NCBI GenBank assembly: GCA_002340355.1
Contig: DDLX01000018.1
Coordinates: 1 to 64,000 of the forward strand
Length of the DNA: 64,000 nt
Origin: Cytophagales bacterium UBA2561
Lineage (GTDB): Bacteria; Bacteroidota; Bacteroidia; Cytophagales; Thermoflexibacteraceae
Direction: 5' to 3'
Below are positions 44,940 through 53,371 of this stretch, piece by piece. How positions within the stretch are numbered: position 1 is the first letter of the stretch; every line of letters starts with the position of its first letter. The translations under genes were made by a program, and so were the position numbers. Under the pieces are notes generated by a model, which was not told the origin of the DNA, did not search any database, and saw only the letters and a program-made list of their open reading frames with translations.

Positions 44940-46238
44940 ATGAAAATCACTATTTTTTGGCATCGTAGAGATCTCCGATTTGATGACAATACAGGACTCC
45001 ATCAAGCCCTTCAAAGCGGCTATCCTGTTTTACCCTTATTTATTTTTGATTCTACTATTTTAGAAAAACTTCCTCTTCTTGATCACCGTGTACTATTCAT
45101 TCATCAACAGTTGAAAAATCTTAAATCTCAAGCCGAGAAAAGAGCTTCTTCCATCTTAGTGGAATATGGAAAACCACTTGAGGTTTGGAAAAAAGTACTT
45201 GAGAAATATGACGTAGCTCAAGTTTATACCAACCACGATTACGAACCATATGCTTGTCAGAGGGATTCTAAAATTCAAGATTTATTAAATACTAAGAATA
45301 TTCCTTTTCACACTTCCAAGGATCAGGTCATTTTTGAGAAAGATGAAGTTCTGAAAAATGATGGCAAACCCTATACTGTATTTACGCCTTACTCCAAAAA
45401 ATGGAAAAAATCACTCACCAATTCACATCTCCAATCCTATCCTACCAAACAATATTTTGAGCATCTTTTCAAGACCTCTCCCCTACCCTTTCCAACTTTA
45501 AAAAAGCTTGGTTTTCAAACTAGTCAGAAAGATTTTTTTTCTAACCATATTTCTGAAAATTTACTAAAAAATTATACTGAAAAACGAGATTATCCTGCCA
45601 TTTCAGGTACTTCTAAACTTAGTATTCATCTTCGATTTGGAACAATTTCCATTCGAGAGTTAGCTTCAAAAGCCTTAAAAGTTAGTGAGTCTTACTTAAA
45701 TGAACTGATTTGGCGGGATTTTTACATGATGATTTTATGGCATTTTCCACACGTCACACAAAGTGCCTTTAAACCTGCTTATGATAAGATTCCTTGGCGC
45801 AATAATTTGGAAGAATTTGAGGCTTGGAAAAATGGCAAAACAGGTTATCCTTTAGTTGATGCGGGAATGCGAGAACTAAATGAAACGGGATTTATGCACA
45901 ATCGGGTGCGGATGGTAACTGCCAGTTTTTTGACGAAACACTTGCTCATTGATTGGCGATGGGGTGAAGCTTATTTTGCTCAAAAATTGTTGGATTTTGA
46001 CCTTTCAGCAAATAACGGTGGCTGGCAATGGGCTTCAGGAAGTGGCTGCGATGCTGCGCCTTATTTTCGAGTATTTAACCCCACTTTGCAAGCTCAAAAA
46101 TTTGATAAGGAATTCAAGTATATTCGACATTGGGTACCTGAATTTCAGGATATTACTTATCAAAAAATGGTTGAACATAAATTGGCACGAGAACGAGCCT
46201 TACAAACCTACAAAACAGCATTAAACAATCAAAAATAA
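44940..46238 (+). CDS. phr: Deoxyribodipyrimidine photolyase (cryptochrome/photolyase family)
   Basis: The 432-residue protein starts with the DNA photolyase domain FWHRRDLRFDDNTGLHQAL. The FAD-binding half contains TSKLSIHLRFGTISIREL, ELIWRDFYMMILWHFP, VDAGMRELNETGFMHNRVRMVTASFLTKHL, DWRWGEAYF and NNGGWQWASGSGCDAAPYFRVFNP. This matches the CPD class I photolyase, which repairs UV-induced pyrimidine dimers with blue light. The GWQWASGSGCDAAPYF region has Gly-Cys where many have Thr-Gly. It converges with the 866-residue sensor, 20 bases apart. Confidence 0.94.
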   Translation: MKITIFWHRRDLRFDDNTGLHQALQSGYPVLPLFIFDSTILEKLPLLDHRVLFIHQQLKNLKSQAEKRASSILVEYGKPLEVWKKVLEKYDVAQVYTNHDYEPYACQRDSKIQDLLNTKNIPFHTSKDQVIFEKDEVLKNDGKPYTVFTPYSKKWKKSLTNSHLQSYPTKQYFEHLFKTSPLPFPTLKKLGFQTSQKDFFSNHISENLLKNYTEKRDYPAISGTSKLSIHLRFGTISIRELASKALKVSESYLNELIWRDFYMMILWHFPHVTQSAFKPAYDKIPWRNNLEEFEAWKNGKTGYPLVDAGMRELNETGFMHNRVRMVTASFLTKHLLIDWRWGEAYFAQKLLDFDLSANNGGWQWASGSGCDAAPYFRVFNPTLQAQKFDKEFKYIRHWVPEFQDITYQKMVEHKLARERALQTYKTALNNQK

Positions 46239-46258
46239 CTCAAATGAGTTGGAGAACG

Positions 46259-48859
46259 CTATAACTTGAAGCCAATCACTAAGATATCATCAGTTTGTTT
46301 CTGACGATTTTGCCAATTTCGGAGTTCTTTTTTGAGCATTTGGCGTTGTTCTTTAAGAGGGTGATGACTGATACGAATAAGAAATTGGCGAAATCGTTTA
46401 GAAAGGTATTTTCGCCCTTCTTCGCCTCCAAACTGATCCTGAAAACCATCAGAATAGATATAAAACATATCTCCTTTTTGATAGTTTAACAGCTTCGTTT
46501 CAAACACTTTCTTATGACTAAATTGACTACTTCCTATCGGGAACTTACTTCCTTTGATAAGGTGTGGTTCACCATTTTGGATATGAAATAAAGGTGATTT
46601 TGCTCCTGCAAACAAGATAGTTTGTGTCTCTTCTTTGATAGCTACGATAGCCAAATCCATTCCATCATTTCTACTTTGAACGCTTTTTCGTCCTGCATTT
46701 TCTATATTTAGTGTTTTTTGTACTTTTTTATCTAGTTCAATTAATATTTCTGAAGGCTCAATTATTCCTTTATCATTTACTACATTATTCAATAAATCAT
46801 TTCCCATCATGGTCATAAATGCTCCTGGCACGCCATGTCCTGTACAATCTACTGCCGCTATGATTTTCATTCCCTCAATTTGAGTAAACCAATAAAAATC
46901 ACCACTTACGATATCACGAGGCTCATAAAAAATGAAGGAATCGGAAAAGTTCTCTGTCATTTTCTTATGAGAAGGTAAAACAGCTTCCTGAATTCTTTTT
47001 GCATACCGAATGCTTTGCATCGTGCTATTATTGGCTGTCCGAAGCGTATCATACGCTTTCGCATGATCTAAGGCAATTGCTGTATAAGATGCTAAAGTTT
47101 TTATAATTTCAACATCCTGTGCGTTATATGCCTTTTTATGAAAACTTTGGACAGTTACACAACCTAAAGTACGTGTACCAATAGTCAAAGGAATATAAAT
47201 AACTGAACCTGGCCAACTTCCTGAAATAAACTCCAAATCAGGTACATAACGACTTGACTCAGCTTTAACATCATTCATAAAAATTTCCTTCTTATTCTTG
47301 ATTGTCCAGACTGATAAGTTATTCTTTTCACGCATCGAAACGATTTCATTTGGCAATGATTCATCATTTTCGATATTAAATTTATATTCAATTTCGGCTC
47401 GTTCAGGATAATAAACATCCACCCCAAACATAGAAGCATCCATTACCTTATTAACATAACCATATAATTTACGAAAGATTTCCTCAAAATTTAAGGAAGA
47501 AGTAATCTCTTGTCCAATTGTTGCTAATACTTCTACATTTCGATAAGCTGTTTCAATTTCTTTCTTCTGATTTTCAATCTGTTTAGTACGTCTAGCTACT
47601 TTTTCCCCCAGTTCTTCCGTAATTTCTTGTTGTAATTTGAGGGCTCTTTTCTGAGCCTTTCCACGTTCATCTTGAAGCCGTTTTACTTTATCTCCCATTG
47701 CAAACGAAATCAAAATAACCTGTAAAGCTGCACCAAATTGAACACTATATTCGGTAAATGGAGTAATTGGAATAATTGCCCAAGATTTTAGACGATAAAC
47801 AATGAGTCCCACTAAATAAACTGAAAATGCAATCACAAAAAAAGCTGAAGAAGGCACTTTTTCACGCATTGATAAAATACCCGCTACTAATAAAATGATA
47901 AAAGCAAAAATTGAGACAACAGAATTGATTATCAGGGCATAAACGTGGACATAGGGCAACAAAGTAGTTAGTCCCTGTATAATAGTCATAAAAAATAAAA
48001 CACGGTCAAGTCGAGGTAAATATTTTTTAGTATTGAGAAAATGACGACAAAAAATAGTTGTCCAAAAACTTACTGACATCATAAAAATGGGTAGGCTATT
48101 ATTTTGTACCCACACATTATTTGACCAAATGTATTCGTAACCATGCCCATTTAACGAAGCAATAAAAAGCAACGAAAACACCATAGCAAAAACATAATAC
48201 AAATCACTCGATTGCCGAATTGACCAAAAGAGAAATAGATTATTGATAATAATGAAGATAATAATACCATAATTAATACCAAAAATAAACTGCATCTCAT
48301 GATGATAGATATCAAATGCGAGAGGAGTTTGAAGTTTGGCAGGAATCTGCAAGGCACCATGTTCAGAATATACTTTGAGGTAATAAGTGGTAGTTTCTCC
48401 CACGGGCAAATGAATGGGAAAAACATGATTCCGATTTTTGATTTGACGCTTATGAAAAGGGTATTTATCACCTCCCTCTAGCACCGCCCATTGGCTGTTC
48501 TTTTGATAGTATAAACCGATATAATCTAATGCAGGATTTTTGATTTCTAGAAAGAATTCTTCTTGATTATCCGATTGGTTATGTAAGGTAAAGCGTATCC
48601 AATACACCGCTTGAGTCATTCCGAAATTAGGATTTTCAGAATCTGATTTTCCAAACAAATAATGAGCCTTAGAACTTGCAATTTCATCTATATTAAACTG
48701 ACGTTCAGGGTCCTCTCTGAAAGCAAAATGCCCACCCAACTCATAACTCCCCTCATTCGTGATAATCAAAGTATCCGCATACGCCTTGCCTACTGTTCCA
48801 AATAATTGAGAAACAGTCAAAAATACCAAAAGTAGCAAAGGCTGGACTTGCTTAGGCAT
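46259..48859 (-). CDS. Membrane sensor: 7TMR-DISM - GAF - SpoIIE phosphatase
   Basis: The 866-residue protein has a signal sequence, an extracellular beta-rich domain (about 30-170: VYWIRFTLHNQSD, KNPALDYIGLYY) of the 7TMR-DISMED2 type and seven hydrophobic helices (about 185-400). A charged coiled coil follows at about 400-440, then a GAF domain at about 445-600 (NVEVLATIGQEITSSLNFEEI, TLASYTAIALDHAK). A SpoIIE/PP2C phosphatase occupies about 630-866 (DIVSGDFYWF, VDCTGHGVPGAFMTMMGND, YSDGFQD). It would read an external ligand and dephosphorylate a STAS partner. The DIVSGDFYW and TGHGVPGAFM words are nearly the same as in the giant sensor at 19030-24309, so the two are paralogous outputs. Confidence 0.92.
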   Translation of the reverse strand: MPKQVQPLLLLVFLTVSQLFGTVGKAYADTLIITNEGSYELGGHFAFREDPERQFNIDEIASSKAHYLFGKSDSENPNFGMTQAVYWIRFTLHNQSDNQEEFFLEIKNPALDYIGLYYQKNSQWAVLEGGDKYPFHKRQIKNRNHVFPIHLPVGETTTYYLKVYSEHGALQIPAKLQTPLAFDIYHHEMQFIFGINYGIIIFIIINNLFLFWSIRQSSDLYYVFAMVFSLLFIASLNGHGYEYIWSNNVWVQNNSLPIFMMSVSFWTTIFCRHFLNTKKYLPRLDRVLFFMTIIQGLTTLLPYVHVYALIINSVVSIFAFIILLVAGILSMREKVPSSAFFVIAFSVYLVGLIVYRLKSWAIIPITPFTEYSVQFGAALQVILISFAMGDKVKRLQDERGKAQKRALKLQQEITEELGEKVARRTKQIENQKKEIETAYRNVEVLATIGQEITSSLNFEEIFRKLYGYVNKVMDASMFGVDVYYPERAEIEYKFNIENDESLPNEIVSMREKNNLSVWTIKNKKEIFMNDVKAESSRYVPDLEFISGSWPGSVIYIPLTIGTRTLGCVTVQSFHKKAYNAQDVEIIKTLASYTAIALDHAKAYDTLRTANNSTMQSIRYAKRIQEAVLPSHKKMTENFSDSFIFYEPRDIVSGDFYWFTQIEGMKIIAAVDCTGHGVPGAFMTMMGNDLLNNVVNDKGIIEPSEILIELDKKVQKTLNIENAGRKSVQSRNDGMDLAIVAIKEETQTILFAGAKSPLFHIQNGEPHLIKGSKFPIGSSQFSHKKVFETKLLNYQKGDMFYIYSDGFQDQFGGEEGRKYLSKRFRQFLIRISHHPLKEQRQMLKKELRNWQNRQKQTDDILVIGFKL

Positions 48860-49306
48860 ATCTTAGGAAGTACTTTGGTTACAATTTTAATGAAAAAATA
48901 TCATAATTATAGGATTTCTTTTCTATTGAATTCCTCATTTTTCATCAAAAGATAATACTTTGTACAATTAAAAATTTTTCTTTTTTATAACAGGAGAAAA
49001 ACCGAAGGTCTGAAAATAATTGCAATAAATGACAAAATCCAGAAGTCTAAATTCCTATCTTTCTTATCAAAAATCATTCTCGAATACGAAAGATAAAAAT
49101 TATTTCTCTGAAAAAACTGGTTTTCAATTTTTTACATCTTCAGCATAAACTATTTGATCATTAATAATTTTGCGTAAATTATTGCTTCAATCATTTCATT
49201 TCTCAAATATCATCAGTATTTGATTCTCTGAAAGAATCATGCCGTTTTGAACTAAAGTAGAAGTAGATACACAAAATAAATTTAAGGATAAACTCTAATA
49301 GAAACA
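48860..49306. other. 447-base gap with no gene
   Basis: AT-rich. A short hairpin (GATTC/GAATC at 49222-49238) and a TAATTTTG box at 49165-49172 that has no downstream gene on its strand are the only signals seen. It separates the sensor and the NamZ-like gene, both on the minus strand. Confidence 0.5.
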
Positions 49307-50647
49307 CTATTCAAAATCAGGATAAAGCAGGTACTTTTTTCTTATTTTTTTGTATTTTTCTAAGTCTATTTTCCAAGAAGCTCGAATTTCAGCTTCAGTT
49401 TTCCCTGCTTCTAGATCTTTTCGCAATTGCTCTGAGCCATAAAGTAGCGTCAAGTAACTTTTGAAAAATTGAGCTTTTTGAGGTGTTTTTTGATAAAATT
49501 CAATAATCGGTTTTAAAGAAAATGGGGTTTCAAAGGCATCAGTTTTTCGATAATCAAAACCATAACAAACTTGCCCTTTATATTTCGGTTTTTTTGCGCC
49601 TATTTTACTTTCGGGAGTAAATGAAAAACCTTTTATCGGAAAATTAGGAATTCCCACAACTTGAAAAGGAAAATCCGTACCCCTCCCAACACTTGCCTGA
49701 GTTCCTTCAAACAAACACAAACTTGGATACAAGGCTATCGAGCGAGCATTTGGTAAATTTGGAGAGGGTTTAATAGGCAAATTGTAGGGCATTTTATGTG
49801 TATAATTTTCACATGGAATAATTTCCAAATCACATGTTATGCCATTTTTAAGCCAACCTTCACCATTTATCATTTGTGCCAATTCTCCAACCGTCAAACC
49901 ATGAACAATTGGGATAGGGTGCATTCCGACAAAAGATTTGTATTTAGCTTCTCGAACCATACCATCTACATAATGTCCATTCGGATTTGGACGGTCAAAC
50001 ACGATACATTTTTTACCATTTTCGGCACAGGCTTCCATGATATAGTGCATAGTACTAATGTAGGTATAGAACCGAACTCCAACATCCTGAATATCAAAAA
50101 TAACAGCATCAATATTCTGTAAATCAGATGATTTCGGTTTTTTATTTTTTCCAAATAACGAAATTAGAGGCAAGCCTGTTTTGCTATCTTTTCCGTCTGT
50201 GATGTGTTCCCCTGCATCAGCTTTTCCTCGAAAACCATGTTCAGGGGCAAATATTTTTTTCAATTGAATTCCCTTTGCCAAAAGAAAATCTGCTAAATGA
50301 GTTCGTTGCACTACTGAAGTCTGATTAACGACCAAAGCTACATTCTTATCTTTCAGTTTTTCCAAATAAAAATTCAGTCGTTCTGCACCAACTCGAAGCA
50401 CTTTCTCCGTTTCTTTTTTTTCTATTGTTTGAGGATTTTTTTCTTCTGTTAAAATTGAATTATCTATTACAACTTCTTGATTATCTGATGCTATAGGTTT
50501 AGTAATTTTTTTTTCAGAAGTGATTACTTCCATATTTTTGTCTCCATTTTTTTCTGTATTCTCTATTTCTTTCACGGCTACTTTTGAAGTTCGGCAAGCT
50601 GTAATTCCAATCAGAATCAGAAATAATAAACTAAGTTGTTTCATCAA
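49307..50647 (-). CDS. NamZ-family (DUF1343) exo-beta-N-acetylmuramidase, lipoprotein
   Basis: The 446-residue protein begins with a lipoprotein signal (LLFLILIGITACRTS, lipid Cys about residue 18) and a Lys/Glu-rich spacer of about 60 residues. The DUF1343 domain follows with VALVVNQTSVV, IFAPEHGFRGKADAGEH, VIFDIQDVGVRFYTYISTM, VFDRPNPNGHYVDG, MHPIPIVHGLTVGELA and EGTQASVGRGTDFPF. Relatives such as NamZ release N-acetylmuramic acid from the non-reducing ends of wall fragments. The enzyme would act in the periplasm or at the outer membrane in wall recycling. Its activity is inferred from family. Confidence 0.88.
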   Translation of the reverse strand: MMKQLSLLFLILIGITACRTSKVAVKEIENTEKNGDKNMEVITSEKKITKPIASDNQEVVIDNSILTEEKNPQTIEKKETEKVLRVGAERLNFYLEKLKDKNVALVVNQTSVVQRTHLADFLLAKGIQLKKIFAPEHGFRGKADAGEHITDGKDSKTGLPLISLFGKNKKPKSSDLQNIDAVIFDIQDVGVRFYTYISTMHYIMEACAENGKKCIVFDRPNPNGHYVDGMVREAKYKSFVGMHPIPIVHGLTVGELAQMINGEGWLKNGITCDLEIIPCENYTHKMPYNLPIKPSPNLPNARSIALYPSLCLFEGTQASVGRGTDFPFQVVGIPNFPIKGFSFTPESKIGAKKPKYKGQVCYGFDYRKTDAFETPFSLKPIIEFYQKTPQKAQFFKSYLTLLYGSEQLRKDLEAGKTEAEIRASWKIDLEKYKKIRKKYLLYPDFE

Positions 50648-51077
50648 TAAAAAATATTTTTTAGAAAAGTTTTGAGGAAATGAAAGCGAAAATATTGCCT
50701 TTTTTAATTTTATACGTAACGTCTAAATAATTTTTTAAATTCAAAATTATAATCATCTAATTATCATTCATTTAATAATGAATATTTTGAGCAGAATTAG
50801 AATATAAATCCTAAAAACTAATAACGATTTCTCAAGTATCTTTGTTAGAGTTTTGACAATATGAATAAAAAATAATTTTAATCAACTTTTTTATAAAAAA
50901 TATATTTTTCTTACATCTTCAAAAATTAAAAAAATCAAATTTATTATCATATCAAATAACCACACATCTTCGTTACATTACTAAAAGTTAATCCAATTGG
51001 TCATTTGAATATCTATTTATAGTACATCAATAATTGACGATTTGGATAGATTTCAGGGAGAAAGTCCAGAGATACAC
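50648..51077. other. 430-base divergent gap
   Basis: AT-rich, no gene. A TATCTTTG box at 50837-50844 could start the plus-strand gene about 230 bases before its ATG, but no -33 element is seen. Confidence 0.4.
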
Positions 51078-52121
51078 ATGAAACCAATCTTTAAATTATT
51101 TATAATTAGTTGTTTATCAGTTTATTGTCAAATAACTTATGCTCAAGTTGGTTTTCAGGCAGAAGACCTTCGAGCAGATGAGCCTTTTTTCCAACAACAG
51201 CTCCAACAGTATCAAAAATGGTTAGATTTTTCGGGTTTTGGACAGATTCTAAAAACCCAAACCCTTGATGTAGATTCTCAAAAAGTATATTTTTATTTAA
51301 CTTTTCGCCTAAGTCATCCTGATTCTTTAATCAAAGCATGGCAACAACTCAAAAACGATTTCGAAGCTGAAAATAATCTGACCTTTGAAGAGCATTTGTT
51401 TTATCGAATGACTCATCTTACTGAAACTCAAGCAAATCAAGCTGTTTTAGAAATCTACGATACTTATGCTCTTGATCAAAAAACACACTTTAGTCTTTCG
51501 ATTTCAGGAAATACACAAGGTGTAAAAACAGAATTTTATACTTTGCCCCAACCTATTACGAGAGGACTTGAAGAGTCCACAAATCAAGCTCAGTTAAATT
51601 CTCCTCCTTCGTGGTCATTATTACGCTCGGTGGTTCGTCCTGTTGAAGTGGCTCATGCCGATTTAAGTAAATGCAAGCGACTTTCTACCACACAAGTACG
51701 AGATTTTTTAAGTAAAAGAAATGTCTATAAACAAGTTTTGGATTATGCCGAAGCCAAATATAAAGTTAAAGGAGCAAAATTATTGATAGTTGAAAATGGC
51801 AAAAATTTACGTTTTGAGGTCATAAACTTACGCCGTGAAGTTTTGACTGATAAAGCCAATCCGATATTAGCTAGAGTCTTAAAATACTTTGGATATGATG
51901 TTAATTGGGTGCGCCGTGAGCTACTTATTTTTACAATTGGTTTCCGTGAGACACCCGCAGGAATTGTTTTACAATGCGAAATTCAAGGTAAGTATGGTTC
52001 AGGATTTTATGAAAATGTGAAACGAGGGGGTTATATCGAAATGGAGCCAGAATTCACGAATTATCTCGAACATTATGCCGATGATTTTGCCCAAGAAGTA
52101 TATGTTCATTTAACGAGATAA
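51078..52121 (+). CDS. Hypothetical secreted protein
   Basis: About 347 residues from the ATG at 51078, which gives a signal peptide (KPIFKLFIISCLSVYCQITYAQ). An in-frame TTG 12 codons upstream would bury it. I do not recognise the family. The sequence has a helical first half (FFQQQLQQYQKWLDF, IKAWQQLKNDFEAENN), a Cys-poor middle and a mixed C-terminal half with VRRELLIFTIGFRETP and YGSGFYENVKRGGYIEMEPEFTNYLE. No catalytic motif is visible. It converges with the DUF1573 gene. Confidence 0.75.
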   Translation: MKPIFKLFIISCLSVYCQITYAQVGFQAEDLRADEPFFQQQLQQYQKWLDFSGFGQILKTQTLDVDSQKVYFYLTFRLSHPDSLIKAWQQLKNDFEAENNLTFEEHLFYRMTHLTETQANQAVLEIYDTYALDQKTHFSLSISGNTQGVKTEFYTLPQPITRGLEESTNQAQLNSPPSWSLLRSVVRPVEVAHADLSKCKRLSTTQVRDFLSKRNVYKQVLDYAEAKYKVKGAKLLIVENGKNLRFEVINLRREVLTDKANPILARVLKYFGYDVNWVRRELLIFTIGFRETPAGIVLQCEIQGKYGSGFYENVKRGGYIEMEPEFTNYLEHYADDFAQEVYVHLTR

Positions 52122-52137
52122 GAAGTAAAATAAAAAA

Positions 52138-52161
52138 AGCCCATAAGATATTTTATGGACT
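52138..52161 (-). terminator. Terminator between convergent genes
   Basis: AGCCCATAA (52138-52146) and TTATGGACT (52153-52161) pair with one G-U. On the minus strand the stem ends in GGGCTTTTTTTATT, so it ends the DUF1573 transcript. Confidence 0.7.
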
Positions 52162-52186
52162 TTTATACCTATAAAAACTATAAAAG

Positions 52187-52582
52187 TTATTCTCCTGAAT
52201 TCTCTACGTTTCCTTTAATTTGTAGACGAACTGTCTTTTCTTCTTCTTTAACTGCGTTTGTAGTCAAAGTAACTGTTTTAACAAAACTACCTACACGGGC
52301 AATATCATAAGTAACTTTAACTTCACCTGTTTCTCCTGGAGCAATTGGTTCTTTTGGATATGAAGGAACAGTACATCCACAACTTCCTCGTGCATTTGTA
52401 ATCAATAAGGGAGCACTACCTGTATTCTTAAATTTGAAAACCTTGCTAGCCTCAGGATCATTCCGAGTTCCTTTTGTAATTGTACCATAATCAATCGTAG
52501 TTGATTCAAATTCAATAGACTGCGCAAATGTGCCTATTATTGTCAAGGCAAAGAAAGCAAAAATTAATGCTACTTTTTTCAT
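52187..52582 (-). CDS. DUF1573 exported protein
   Basis: The 131-residue protein has a signal peptide (KKVALIFAFFALTIIGTFAQS) and one DUF1573 domain: TIDYGTITKG, FKFKNTGSAPLLITNARGSCGCTVPSY, APGETGEVKVTYD and KTVTLTTNA. The immunoglobulin-like fold has two nearby cysteines in SCGCTVP, which may form a disulfide. It is common in Bacteroidota; its role is unknown. A TACATTTG box at 52621-52614 on its strand is a possible promoter. Confidence 0.88.
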   Translation of the reverse strand: MKKVALIFAFFALTIIGTFAQSIEFESTTIDYGTITKGTRNDPEASKVFKFKNTGSAPLLITNARGSCGCTVPSYPKEPIAPGETGEVKVTYDIARVGSFVKTVTLTTNAVKEEEKTVRLQIKGNVENSGE

Positions 52583-52731
52583 TGGTTAATTTTTTTTAGT
52601 TTAAAATTTTCTTCAAATGTAAACGAAAAAATCACATTAGAGTTGAGCTATTCTCTTACTTAACATTGTTTTAACAGGTTCACTGAGTTTTTGGAAAGGC
52701 ATCATTGGATTATTTAATACTCAAAAAACAA

Positions 52732-52756
52732 CCCCAAAAAATCAAATTTTCTGGGG
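52732..52756 (-). terminator. Intrinsic terminator of the DksA-like gene
   Basis: CCCCA (52732-52736) and TGGGG (52752-52756) close a stem extended by AAAAT and ATTTT. On the minus strand it is followed by TTGTTTTTTGAG. Confidence 0.65.
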
Positions 52757-52774
52757 CTTCGGTATGTTGTTAAT

Positions 52775-53152
52775 TTATCGTTGGCTCATTTTCGCCTCAA
52801 TCGAATGTTGGGTATGAGGCACAGCACGCAAACGGTCTTTAGGAATTAATTGCCCTGTATCGACACAAATGCCATAGGTCCCATTTTTAACTCGAATTGC
52901 CGCTTTTTCTAATTGATTAATAAACTTTTGAGTGCGTGCCGCCAATTGGTTGAGGTATTCTTTCTCGAAAGAATCTGCCCCATCATCTAAGGAGCGAAGT
53001 CGCCCCGCATCAGAATCCCCTGACTCTCGAAGAATAGATTGTTTTAGATGTTCCAACTCACCACGTGATTTGTCTAACTTATTGTAAATCAATTCCTCGA
53101 ATTCTTGAAGTTCTTCCGCCGAGTAACGGAGTTGGGGTTGTCCTGCTTTCAT
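52775..53152 (-). CDS. TraR/DksA-family protein without zinc-finger cysteines
   Basis: About 125 residues from the ATG at 53152 (MKAGQPQLRYSAEE). A 26-residue hydrophobic in-frame extension upstream does not fit the family, so it is left out. A long coiled-coil hairpin (EELQEFEELIYNKLDKSRGELEHL, EKEYLNQLAARTQKFINQLEKAAIRVKNGTYGIC) precedes a short finger-like end, CVDTGQLIPKDRLRAVPHTQHSIEAK. The four zinc cysteines of DksA are reduced to one, the pattern seen in Bacteroidota relatives. It probably acts on RNA polymerase through the secondary channel, which is inferred from family only. Confidence 0.8.
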   Translation of the reverse strand: MKAGQPQLRYSAEELQEFEELIYNKLDKSRGELEHLKQSILRESGDSDAGRLRSLDDGADSFEKEYLNQLAARTQKFINQLEKAAIRVKNGTYGICVDTGQLIPKDRLRAVPHTQHSIEAKMSQR

Positions 53153-53371
53153 TCTATTACACGTATTTAAAATGGAAATAAAATAATTTAATAGTACCAG
53201 CAGAGCCAGATAGTATAAAGGCTCATACAAACAATTTTTAAGTAAGGTATTTTAAAGTAGCATTTCGTGTGTTGTTGTTTGCATGGATTTCTAGAGCGAA
53301 TCAGAACGATTCTGAATAGATATACGTTGCCCATCGCCCAAAAGTATCTTAAAAAATGCTAAAAAATCAAA

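Noticed and set aside
46259..48859. Histidine kinase
   Set aside because: 7TMR-DISM proteins often end in kinases, but this one ends in a SpoIIE phosphatase with no HisKA or HATPase motif.
53153..53230. 26-residue hydrophobic extension of the DksA-like protein
   Set aside because: It does not fit the family start and the internal ATG gives the usual protein.
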